5,321 nt of DNA, taken from Gammaproteobacteria bacterium. GTDB taxonomy: Bacteria > Pseudomonadota > Gammaproteobacteria > Pseudomonadales > Azotimanducaceae. Position numbers and translations under genes: made by a program. The notes beneath the pieces were generated by a model. It saw only the letters and a list, made by a program, of their open reading frames with translations. It had not been told where the DNA came from and searched no databases. This document shows, piece after piece, positions 1 to 5,321 of this stretch. The stretch's first letter is position 1. Each line of letters opens with the position of its first letter. Where the stretch lies: NCBI GenBank assembly GCA_018667205.1, contig JABIVN010000022.1, positions 1 to 5,321 of the forward strand, given 5' to 3'.

Positions 1-2
1 CC

Positions 3-47
3 GATCTTACAGACCCCCTAGGCTCAAGGCTTAACCTAGGAGATTGA
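3..47 (+). other. Possible 3' end of an upstream gene
   Basis: Frame 3 is open from the window edge for 14 codons, reading DLTDPLGSRLNLGD, and closes with TGA at 45-47. The last base of that TGA is the first base of the ATG at 47-49, a TGATG arrangement typical of coupled genes. The other two forward frames also stop nearby, at 19-21 and 32-34, so the assignment is uncertain. The stretch is too short to name a family. If real, the crotonase downstream would be an internal gene of an operon that starts before the window. Confidence 0.25.
38..42 (+). promoter_or_regulatory. Ribosome binding site of the crotonase gene
   Basis: AGGAG lies 7 nt before the ATG at 50 and only 4 nt before the ATG at 47. 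A TTG at 44 would leave just 1 nt. The spacing favours the ATG at 50 as the main start. The first three bases fall in the right arm of a CCTAGG inverted repeat (17-22 and 35-40). Confidence 0.7.
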
Positions 48-49
48 TG

Positions 50-901
50 ATGGCTTACGATTACCAAACGCTTCAAATTAAAAATGAACTGGGGGTGCTT
101 ACAGCCACCATTAATAATCCGCCCGTAAATGTCATGACCCATTCGCTTTATATGGATCTGGTTGGTTTCACCAGCGAGGTTGAACAGGATGAATCCGTTA
201 AAGTCGTGGTATTTCAGAGTGCCGATCCGGATTTCTTTATTGCCCATTTTGATGTCGAAGCCATCTTAGAATTTGAGGCTGATGCGCCTGCTGAGAAGAG
301 TATGGAGTTCTCGGATTTTCACCTTATGTGTGAACGCGTTAGAACAATGCCAAAGGCGACCATTGTTAAAATGGCCGGCAGAGCCGGTGGTGGTGGAAAC
401 GAATTTGCATCGTCCTGTGATATGCGGTTTGGGCTAAAGGGGAAAACCATCATCAATCAGATGGAAGTGGCGCTTGGTATTTTGCCCGGAGGAACTGGCA
501 CGCAGCGCCTGCCAAGGCTGGTGGGTCGGGGTAGGGCAATGGAAATTTGTCTTGGTAGTGATGATATTGACGCAGAAACGGCCGCACAGTGGGGTTACCT
601 AAATCGTGTTTTTGACTCGGCGAACGGGCTGGATGACTTTGTGGATTCTTTGGCAAAAAGAATTGCCTGCTGGCCTGCGGAGGCGATTGCCATGTGTAAG
701 GCGTCTATTAATAATGCAGAGATGCCGCTGAGGGAAGGGTTGTTAGAAGAGGCATTTCTGTTTCAACAAACGCTTCGGACCAATGGCGCCCAGCAGAACA
801 TGCGTAAAGCCATGGCAATGGGTTTACAAACAAGAAGTGGTGAACTCCGGATGGGCGAGCTTTGTTACGAGTTTGCGCAGGCCGCTAACGACGAGGTCTA
901 A
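50..901 (+). CDS. Enoyl-CoA hydratase/isomerase (crotonase) family protein
   Basis: This 283-residue cytoplasmic protein belongs to the crotonase superfamily, which binds acyl-CoA thioesters and stabilises their enolate in an oxyanion hole. Visible in order are the N-terminal NNPPVNVM (about residues 22-29), the first oxyanion segment FFIAHFD (62-68), the second oxyanion segment GRAGGGGNE (110-118), and INQME followed by LGILPGGTGTQRL (about 135-153). Glu118 and Glu139 match the two catalytic glutamates of true enoyl-CoA hydratases, so hydratase chemistry looks possible. The first oxyanion motif is A-H-x-D rather than the usual A-G-x-D. The length is normal to slightly long for a single-domain member. 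The start at 50 is chosen for its 7-nt spacing from AGGAG; ATG 47 and TTG 44 are alternatives adding one or two residues. It is probably co-transcribed with the hydrolase that follows. The substrate is unknown, and an isomerase or hydrolase role within the superfamily cannot be excluded. Confidence 0.93.
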   Translation: MAYDYQTLQIKNELGVLTATINNPPVNVMTHSLYMDLVGFTSEVEQDESVKVVVFQSADPDFFIAHFDVEAILEFEADAPAEKSMEFSDFHLMCERVRTMPKATIVKMAGRAGGGGNEFASSCDMRFGLKGKTIINQMEVALGILPGGTGTQRLPRLVGRGRAMEICLGSDDIDAETAAQWGYLNRVFDSANGLDDFVDSLAKRIACWPAEAIAMCKASINNAEMPLREGLLEEAFLFQQTLRTNGAQQNMRKAMAMGLQTRSGELRMGELCYEFAQAANDEV

Positions 902-937
902 AGCGATTCACCTTACAGCACAAGCACAGATAAACTG

Positions 938-1804
938 ATGGAAGCGTTACCCGAAGATATTCTGGTGCTTCAAAAAGAGGCTGTCATTCACTGGGCCCCC
1001 TGTGGCGAAGGCAGGATTCCTATTCGACACTGGGAAAATGCAGGTGCCGAGAAAGTGGTGCTGCTTCATGGCGGCTCAGGGTCTTGGCTGCATTGGACCA
1101 GAAACATTCCGGCCTTGCGCGAGCAATTTGATGTTTACGCGATTGACCTGCCTGGCCTTGGTGACGCTTCAATGTGCGAAGTTGAATCAGATGCTGTTAG
1201 CGCCGCTAGAGCAACAAGAGTCGCTCTGGAACAATTGTTCGATTCGGCCTTTCATGTAGTCGCCTTTTCGTGGGGCTGCACGGTTACCGCGATGCTGATG
1301 AAAGACATGGCGACGCTACTAAAATCTGTGATGCTGACCGGCCCCGCGGCGGTGGGAGATTTACCCCGTAGGCTCACCATGAAACCGCTTATTAAACGAG
1401 TGTCTGGAATGAGCCGCGACGAGGTGCTTGCGGTTCAAAAGGAAAACCTGGCCAGGTTGATGATTTATCAGCGCTCGCGGATCGACGATACCGCGGTCGC
1501 CATTCAGCAGAGTAATACATCGCGGGCTCGATTTCGCAGCCCGCCATATGCCAGGGGTACGCTGGTTATTGATGGTGTTCGCGGCACAAAGACGCCTCTG
1601 TTTGTTATCTACGGCGATCATGATGCCCCGGCCTACCCTGATCTTGAGGCGCGACGAGAGGTCTTCCAAAGTGCCAGGCCTGATGTCAGGTTTGAACTGG
1701 TTGCCGATGCGGGCCATTGGTTGCAGTATGAAATGCCTGATGTGTTCAACCAAAAATGCATTGAATGGCTCAATAACCCGGTGTCGCAAAATCCGCGGCG
1801 CTAA
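938..1804 (+). CDS. Alpha/beta hydrolase family protein
   Basis: This 288-residue protein has the alpha/beta hydrolase fold and probably cleaves an ester, thioester, lactone or C-C bond in the cytoplasm; no signal peptide is seen. HGGSGSW at residues 44-50 is the HG oxyanion-hole motif. The nucleophile elbow is AFSWG with Ser111, where the usual first glycine of GxSxG is alanine. YGDHD (225-229) fits the GxxD acid loop, making Asp229 the likely acid. The GHWLQYEMP stretch supplies the catalytic His260. Residues of about 135-215, rich in basic residues, would form the cap that sets the substrate. The gene follows the crotonase by 36 nt in the same frame. No clear Shine-Dalgarno precedes its ATG, and no other ATG, GTG or TTG lies between the crotonase stop and 938, so the start is reasonable. 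The general layout recalls meta-cleavage-type hydrolases and esterases, but the substrate cannot be assigned. Confidence 0.92.
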   Translation: MEALPEDILVLQKEAVIHWAPCGEGRIPIRHWENAGAEKVVLLHGGSGSWLHWTRNIPALREQFDVYAIDLPGLGDASMCEVESDAVSAARATRVALEQLFDSAFHVVAFSWGCTVTAMLMKDMATLLKSVMLTGPAAVGDLPRRLTMKPLIKRVSGMSRDEVLAVQKENLARLMIYQRSRIDDTAVAIQQSNTSRARFRSPPYARGTLVIDGVRGTKTPLFVIYGDHDAPAYPDLEARREVFQSARPDVRFELVADAGHWLQYEMPDVFNQKCIEWLNNPVSQNPRR

Positions 1805-1836
1805 CAACAGCCGAACGGTTCCTGGCGGTATTGGCG

Positions 1837-3207
1837 TTAACCTGAGTGGCCGTCCAACAGTTCGAAGACGCCTTCTTCATGCAACACCCGCATGCCAAGT
1901 CGCTGGCTGGAAACGCCCGGGCGTAACAGGTAGTTAAAGCGCAGTTTACCTTCGCCTTCTTCAGCCTCGAAGTAACGACAGTCGATCTTTCCCGTGTCGC
2001 TGATGTGCTCACTCAGCTCAATCAGGTGTGACGAAAACATAAACAGGCAAGCTTCTTTGGTCGAGAAGCGTTCCAGTATTGCTCTGGAAGCATCAAAGGC
2101 GTCTTTGACATTTGTTCCTTTAAAAGGCTCATCCATGATGGCCACGACCCTGTGGCCTTTAGAGATAGCCAGTGCGATTGCCTTGACACGCAATGCTTCA
2201 GCGCGAAAGTAGCTGGTGCCTGTGCTCAGGTCGTCGCGGAGCGAAATAGAACTAAACAGTTGTTCGGCTGGCACAAAGCTGAAATGGCTTGCCGGTACAC
2301 CCATGCCCAGGTGAGCCAGGTATAACGAGGTGGCAAAGGCGCGAAGGTAAGTCGTTTTGCCAGCCATATTGGGTCCGGTAAGAAAAAGCACCCGCTGTTC
2401 CTGATTGATGTTGACCGGGTTAGCAACGGCCTGCGCCAAGAAAGGGTGCACTAAATCTTCTGCGACCACGCGCATGGCCCCGTCTTCGACTTGCGGCATG
2501 ACGTAGCCGTTGCTCTGAGTAACGTCTGCCATTGCCACAAGCGCATCGATTTCGAAAATGAGTGCCAGCAGTCTCGAGACGGTTTCTTTCTCGTGAATTC
2601 GAAAGTCCTGGTCCAGTCTCAATATCTTGAAAGCCCAGCCTGCTTGCTCCTGGGTGGGCACCTTTGCCAAACCGGGGGGGGCCAGATTTTTTTGAATTTC
2701 CTGAAAAATATCAACCAGCTCTCCCCCTGCCGATGGCAGTTCTCCCTGTGACATAAACTCACGTATGCCCTGAATGACCCTGCAGGTGATTTGAACGCCA
2801 CGCACAATGCTTCTGTAGTGCGTCGCGTGATTTGCCCATAGTGAGAAAGCGTTGACCGCGAACTCAAGTGAATTGTGGTGGGTCACAATCGGCAATATAT
2901 CTTGTAGATAGTGTCCTACCCGGGCCGTTGCATAGGCGGATGGCAGTTTGTTAAAAACCGATCGATATTCATGGATAAAGTGCAGGGAGTCCTGTGTTTT
3001 GCGTATCCGATCTGGGTTCGACCAGGGCGCTGACATTCGTTGTCGCAAAACCCTGGCGCCGCCTTCGGACCGTGATTGATTGCAAAAGTCGAAAAGGGTT
3101 TGACCGCCCGAATCTGACTCGAAAATTTCAAGGTCTTTTAGGGTGAGGCCATCCAGATTAAGGATATCTGGATTTAGAGGGTTGAGACTAAGTACGTCTG
3201 ACTTCAT
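1837..3207 (-). CDS. MutS-related ATPase lacking the mismatch-recognition domain
   Basis: This 456-residue protein resembles the C-terminal half of MutS. Residues 20 to about 250 look like the MutS core/lever region (LTLKDLEIF near the start, then GGQTLFDFCNQS). The rest is the MutS ABC-type ATPase domain: Walker A GPNMAGKTT (278-286), the ISLRDDLSTGTSYF segment, Walker B with MDEPFKGTN (358-366), and SSHLIEL (392-398) with the H-loop histidine. All ATPase motifs look intact. Mismatch-binding domain I and connector domain II are absent: canonical MutS is about 850 residues. The NMAGK and DEPFKGTN variants differ from NMGGKST and DExGRGT of MutS1 and resemble stand-alone MutS-like paralogs. 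No membrane segment is seen. The ATG at 3207 lies 10 nt after the sulfatase stop with a weak GGA 5 nt upstream. The ATG at 3252 would give 471 residues and a 35-nt overlap, without a Shine-Dalgarno. Its role is unknown; canonical mismatch repair is unlikely. Confidence 0.88.
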   Translation of the reverse strand: MKSDVLSLNPLNPDILNLDGLTLKDLEIFESDSGGQTLFDFCNQSRSEGGARVLRQRMSAPWSNPDRIRKTQDSLHFIHEYRSVFNKLPSAYATARVGHYLQDILPIVTHHNSLEFAVNAFSLWANHATHYRSIVRGVQITCRVIQGIREFMSQGELPSAGGELVDIFQEIQKNLAPPGLAKVPTQEQAGWAFKILRLDQDFRIHEKETVSRLLALIFEIDALVAMADVTQSNGYVMPQVEDGAMRVVAEDLVHPFLAQAVANPVNINQEQRVLFLTGPNMAGKTTYLRAFATSLYLAHLGMGVPASHFSFVPAEQLFSSISLRDDLSTGTSYFRAEALRVKAIALAISKGHRVVAIMDEPFKGTNVKDAFDASRAILERFSTKEACLFMFSSHLIELSEHISDTGKIDCRYFEAEEGEGKLRFNYLLRPGVSSQRLGMRVLHEEGVFELLDGHSG

Positions 3208-3217
3208 ATGAATCCAA

Positions 3218-4729
3218 TCAATACCTGGGGGCGGGTCGCGATATAACGCCATTGTCAGTCAGTGCAAGATGCGTCAGGGTTTGTTCGTCATGATTCATGC
3301 GCCAAGAAAGCATTTTTTGTGCGTATTCCAGAACCAGCGGTAAGTAGTCAGGGTTGTTTGCCTGGTTTACGAACTCGTGAGGGTCTTGTCGCAGGTCAAA
3401 GAACAGCGGTGGCAGGTTCGTAAAGTGTACGTACTTGTAGTGATTATCGCGAAGGACGTTCAGGTTGCACTGGTGTTGGGTGAGCCCGAGTGACTGCTCC
3501 AGGGTTTCGCCCGTTTCCACGTTGCGAAAATCGAACTCCCAGTGAGCGGCATCTCTCCAGTAATCAGGCGTTTTACCGGTGCAAAGCATAGGGATAAGAG
3601 ACCTTCCGTCGCATTGGTGGGGAATGTCCAGGCCCAGCCAATCAAGCATGGTTGGCATAATGTCGACATTTTCGGTGAAGGCTTCGACCTCCAGGCCGCG
3701 TGTAGTGTGTGCCTCGGGGTCTCTAATAATCAGCGGTATGTGATAGCTGGCATCGAAGTAGCCCATTTTACCGATAAGCCAGTGATCACCGATTTGCTCG
3801 CCGTGATCAGATGTAAACACGATGAGTGTGTTGTCCCACTGTCCTGATTTTTTAAGGTAGTCAAACAGCCTGCCAAGGTTATGGTCGACTTCTGTCATCA
3901 GGCCAAAGTACGAAGCTTTAAGGCGGGCCGTTTTATTATCGTCCAGTGGTGCACCGACGCGGGGTTTGTTCAGGTAGGCTTCAAGAAATGGATGCTGAGC
4001 GCCTTCGGTTGCCATATCTTTCTGGCGTACAAAATCCTTCAATGTTTCCGGGGGATACATTTCATTATATGGTGCTGGCGCGACCCAGGGGGGGTGGGGC
4101 CTGAGCAGTGATAAATGCACACACCAGTTCCCGTCCTGTTGATCGATGTACTCCACCGTGCGGTCAATCATGAAATGGGTATCGTGAAGCTCTTTTGGAA
4201 TGGCCAGTGGTGCAGGTACCGGCCCTCCGTCTTCATATTCCGCGACATCTGCCTTCTCTGTGTAGAATTTCCAGTTGGGGTCAGGAACATCAAGGCCCTG
4301 TTCACCAAGCCATGCCGCCCAGGCATCAGGAAAAGTTCCCATCATCAAGATCGGGGTAATCCCTGGCAATGGACCCTCGTAAGACGTCAGGTACTCGTGG
4401 TCTGCAGCAAACTCCCTGGGGTCGTTGGCGGTGTCCGTATAGCCAAACAATGCAGGGTCGTAACCTTTTTTTCTGGCTTCAAGCGCCCAGTTGGTATGCC
4501 TGGCATCAAGCGGTGTTCCGTTTGTGCCTGAGCGATGGTTCTGAAGGTACATGCCGGTGTGCAGGCTGGCTCGCGAGGGTCCGCAAGGCACCGCGTTAGC
4601 GTAATGTTGCTTGAACAATACGCCTTCCGCTGCCAATGCATCCAGGTTTGGGGTTTGCACCTGGTGGCCTAATGATGAAAGGCACTCCGCTCTCCATTGG
4701 TCAGCGGTAATAAACAAAATGTTCTTCAT
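3218..4729 (-). CDS. Sulfatase / phosphonate monoester hydrolase-like enzyme (formylglycine type)
   Basis: This 503-residue protein belongs to the alkaline phosphatase/sulfatase superfamily. CGPSR at residues 49-53 fits the C-x-P-S-R signature in which Cys49 is oxidised to formylglycine. Likely metal ligands are Asp10 and Gln11 (ITADQWR) and Asp308 and His309 (TSDHG). Further active-site candidates are Asn70, Tyr97, His212 (RPHPPW) and Lys321 (IGKMGY). From memory of the family, the block TPLDARH plus GYDPALFGYTDT plus DPR matches phosphonate monoester hydrolases/arylsulfatases such as the rhizobial PMH of similar length, better than classical arylsulfatases, which carry a GKWH-type second signature not seen here. 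There is no signal peptide, so it should act in the cytoplasm on a sulfate, phosphate or phosphonate ester. It needs a formylglycine-generating enzyme, not present in this window. The start has TGGAG 7 nt upstream and a promoter in the divergent region. It is probably co-transcribed with the MutS-like gene. Confidence 0.93.
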   Translation of the reverse strand: MKNILFITADQWRAECLSSLGHQVQTPNLDALAAEGVLFKQHYANAVPCGPSRASLHTGMYLQNHRSGTNGTPLDARHTNWALEARKKGYDPALFGYTDTANDPREFAADHEYLTSYEGPLPGITPILMMGTFPDAWAAWLGEQGLDVPDPNWKFYTEKADVAEYEDGGPVPAPLAIPKELHDTHFMIDRTVEYIDQQDGNWCVHLSLLRPHPPWVAPAPYNEMYPPETLKDFVRQKDMATEGAQHPFLEAYLNKPRVGAPLDDNKTARLKASYFGLMTEVDHNLGRLFDYLKKSGQWDNTLIVFTSDHGEQIGDHWLIGKMGYFDASYHIPLIIRDPEAHTTRGLEVEAFTENVDIMPTMLDWLGLDIPHQCDGRSLIPMLCTGKTPDYWRDAAHWEFDFRNVETGETLEQSLGLTQHQCNLNVLRDNHYKYVHFTNLPPLFFDLRQDPHEFVNQANNPDYLPLVLEYAQKMLSWRMNHDEQTLTHLALTDNGVISRPAPRY

Positions 4730-4736
4730 TTGGCGT

Positions 4737-4741
4737 CTCCA
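4737..4741 (-). promoter_or_regulatory. Ribosome binding site of the sulfatase gene
   Basis: On the minus strand TGGAG is followed by 7 nt and then the ATG at 4729. This is a well-placed Shine-Dalgarno and fixes the start of the sulfatase, whose N-terminus MKNILFITADQW is also the normal family beginning. Confidence 0.75.
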
Positions 4742-4768
4742 GTTCTGCGTTCAGAATTAACTGTCATC

Positions 4769-4797
4769 AATCTATTGTTACTTGCCGCACGGGTCAA
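4769..4797 (-). promoter_or_regulatory. Predicted sigma70-type promoter for the sulfatase/MutS-like pair
   Basis: Read on the minus strand, TTGACC (4797-4792, five of six matches to TTGACA) is separated by exactly 17 nt from TAGATT (4774-4769, four of six matches to TATAAT). Transcription would begin near 4762 and leave a leader of about 32 nt containing the Shine-Dalgarno. This is pattern recognition by eye, not an experimental start site. Confidence 0.5.
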
Positions 4798-4810
4798 TGA
4801 TAGATGAGCA

Positions 4811-4819
4811 TGGTATATT
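4811..4819 (+). promoter_or_regulatory. Candidate extended -10 promoter for the MFS gene
   Basis: TGGTATATT is a TGn extended -10 with a TATATT hexamer, five of six matches to consensus. The -35 position 17 nt upstream (GGGTCA, 4791-4796) is poor, which an extended -10 can tolerate. A start near 4826 would give a leader of about 36 nt before the TTG start codon. The -35 zone coincides with that of the opposite-strand promoter, so the two would compete or share a regulator. Confidence 0.35.
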
Positions 4820-4850
4820 GCTCGGCCTTTGATATACGTCCGCTACCGCT

Positions 4851-4855
4851 AAGGA
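4851..4855 (+). promoter_or_regulatory. Ribosome binding site deciding a TTG start
   Basis: AAGGA lies 6 nt before the TTG at 4862. An in-frame TAA at 4850-4852 overlaps it, so no start further upstream is possible. This site is the main reason for choosing TTG as the initiation codon of the transporter gene. Confidence 0.65.
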
Positions 4856-4861
4856 AGCCCC

Positions 4862-5321
4862 TTGATTTCTGTTACCTGGCCGTTTGACCCCAAGCGATCT
4901 CCAGTCTACTACGGCTGGGTCGTGTGGCTGTTTTCGACCCTTGGTTTTTTGTTGAGCATACCTGGCCAGACGATGGGTATGGCCGTTTTTACGGAACCGT
5001 TCATCGAGGCGTTTGGGTTGACCCGAACCCAGTTATCAATGGCCTACCTCTTTGGAACCATAGGGTCGTCGCTATTCCTGACTCAGGCGGGACGCTGGTA
5101 CGACAGGCTGGGCGGACGGGTCATGATTGCCGCATCATCCTTGGCATTAGGGCTGATGGTGATGTACATCAGTTTCGTTGATGTCCTGAGTAGTTGGCTG
5201 GGTGGTCATACCCTGATCACTTTTTTTCTTATCCTGCTTGGATTCTTCGGTGTGAGGTTCTTTGGCCAGGGGGTGCTGACGAGTTGTTCGCGTAATGTCT
5301 TGATGCTCTGGTTTGTCAAGA
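4862..5321 (+). CDS. MFS transporter, N-terminal part (cut by window edge)
   Basis: The reading frame runs open for 153 codons from TTG at 4862 to the end of the window, so only the N-terminal third or so of a usual 400-residue transporter is seen. The short cytoplasmic start ends in YYGWVV (16-21), and a first membrane helix covers about residues 17-39. Then come FTEPFIEAFGLTRTQLS and a second helix (about 58-76). GRWYDRLGGR (77-86) is the MFS motif A between helices 2 and 3, with Asp81, Arg82, Gly84 and Arg86. Two more hydrophobic segments follow at about 87-106 and 117-135. It should sit in the inner membrane and move a small solute by secondary transport; the substrate is not readable. 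It is divergent from the sulfatase across 132 bp, hinting at a shared substrate. The start is TTG because a stop lies directly upstream, a good AAGGA precedes it, and the first in-frame ATG would fall inside helix 1. Confidence 0.85.
   Translation, partial: MISVTWPFDPKRSPVYYGWVVWLFSTLGFLLSIPGQTMGMAVFTEPFIEAFGLTRTQLSMAYLFGTIGSSLFLTQAGRWYDRLGGRVMIAASSLALGLMVMYISFVDVLSSWLGGHTLITFFLILLGFFGVRFFGQGVLTSCSRNVLMLWFVK

Noticed and set aside
1361..1807. 148-codon open frame on the minus strand
   Set aside because: It lies wholly antisense to the alpha/beta hydrolase, shows no recognisable domain, and its composition follows from the coding frame opposite.
1811..1842. Possible terminator hairpin from AACG/CGTT or GGTT/AACC arms
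   Set aside because: The arms are only 4 bp, loops are long, and no T-run follows on either strand.
1548..1937. 129-codon plus-strand open frame across the convergent junction
   Set aside because: It is out of frame with the hydrolase, runs antisense into the MutS-like gene, and its Arg/Cys-rich sequence shows no family motif.
1837..3252. Assignment as the mutS mismatch repair gene
   Set aside because: The protein is about half the usual length and lacks the mismatch-binding domain, so the gene symbol would mislead.
4115..4531. 138-codon plus-strand open frame inside the sulfatase region
   Set aside because: It is antisense to a well-supported sulfatase with conserved active-site residues; the Cys/Arg-rich translation looks like a shadow frame.
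4840..4851. Tandem CCGCTA CCGCTA before the transporter gene
   Set aside because: Only two hexamer copies, easily due to chance; the second merely runs into the Shine-Dalgarno.
4924..5181. 85-codon ATG-initiated open frame within the transporter start
   Set aside because: It is out of frame with the MFS protein, whose hydrophobic helices and motif A are clear; the alternative translation has no membrane pattern or known domain.

Overview
The window holds four complete protein-coding genes and the start of a fifth, packed tightly with about 50% GC by eye. The mix suggests a free-living heterotrophic proteobacterium, probably a marine-type gammaproteobacterium: a crotonase, an alpha/beta hydrolase, a phosphonate-monoesterase-like sulfatase, a major facilitator transporter and a MutS-related ATPase. 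The taxon is an inference from gene content and Shine-Dalgarno style only. I see no rRNA, tRNA, CRISPR array, transposase or phage gene.

Layout. Bases 1-49 hold a good ribosome binding site and possibly the 3' end of an upstream gene. A plus-strand pair follows: an enoyl-CoA hydratase/isomerase family protein (50-901) with both catalytic glutamates, then an alpha/beta hydrolase (938-1804) with a full Ser-Asp-His triad. They are 36 nt apart and are probably co-transcribed. A 32-nt convergent gap with no clear terminator separates them from a minus-strand pair. That pair is read from right to left: a formylglycine-type sulfatase/phosphonate monoester hydrolase (4729-3218), followed with a 10-nt gap, or a 35-nt overlap if the upstream ATG is used, by a short MutS-related ATPase (3207-1837). 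The ATPase has the MutS lever/core and ATPase domains but no mismatch-recognition domain. A 132-bp divergent intergenic region (4730-4861) carries a good sigma70-like promoter for the minus-strand pair and an extended -10 candidate for the plus-strand gene. That gene is an MFS transporter (4862 to beyond the window) that starts with TTG and is cut by the window edge after 153 codons.

How the genes may work together. The sulfatase and the MFS transporter share a promoter region, which fits import of an organic sulfate or phosphonate/phosphate ester by the transporter and cytoplasmic hydrolysis by the sulfatase, which has no signal peptide. The crotonase and hydrolase could act on consecutive acyl-CoA or ester intermediates. 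Their substrates cannot be read from sequence. The MutS-like gene is the odd one out: it is unlikely to be canonical mismatch repair, and its place behind a sulfatase gives no obvious function. I do not see a clearly new defence or mobile system here. The most unusual items are the truncated-architecture MutS paralog with its homopolymer tracts and its pairing with the sulfatase.
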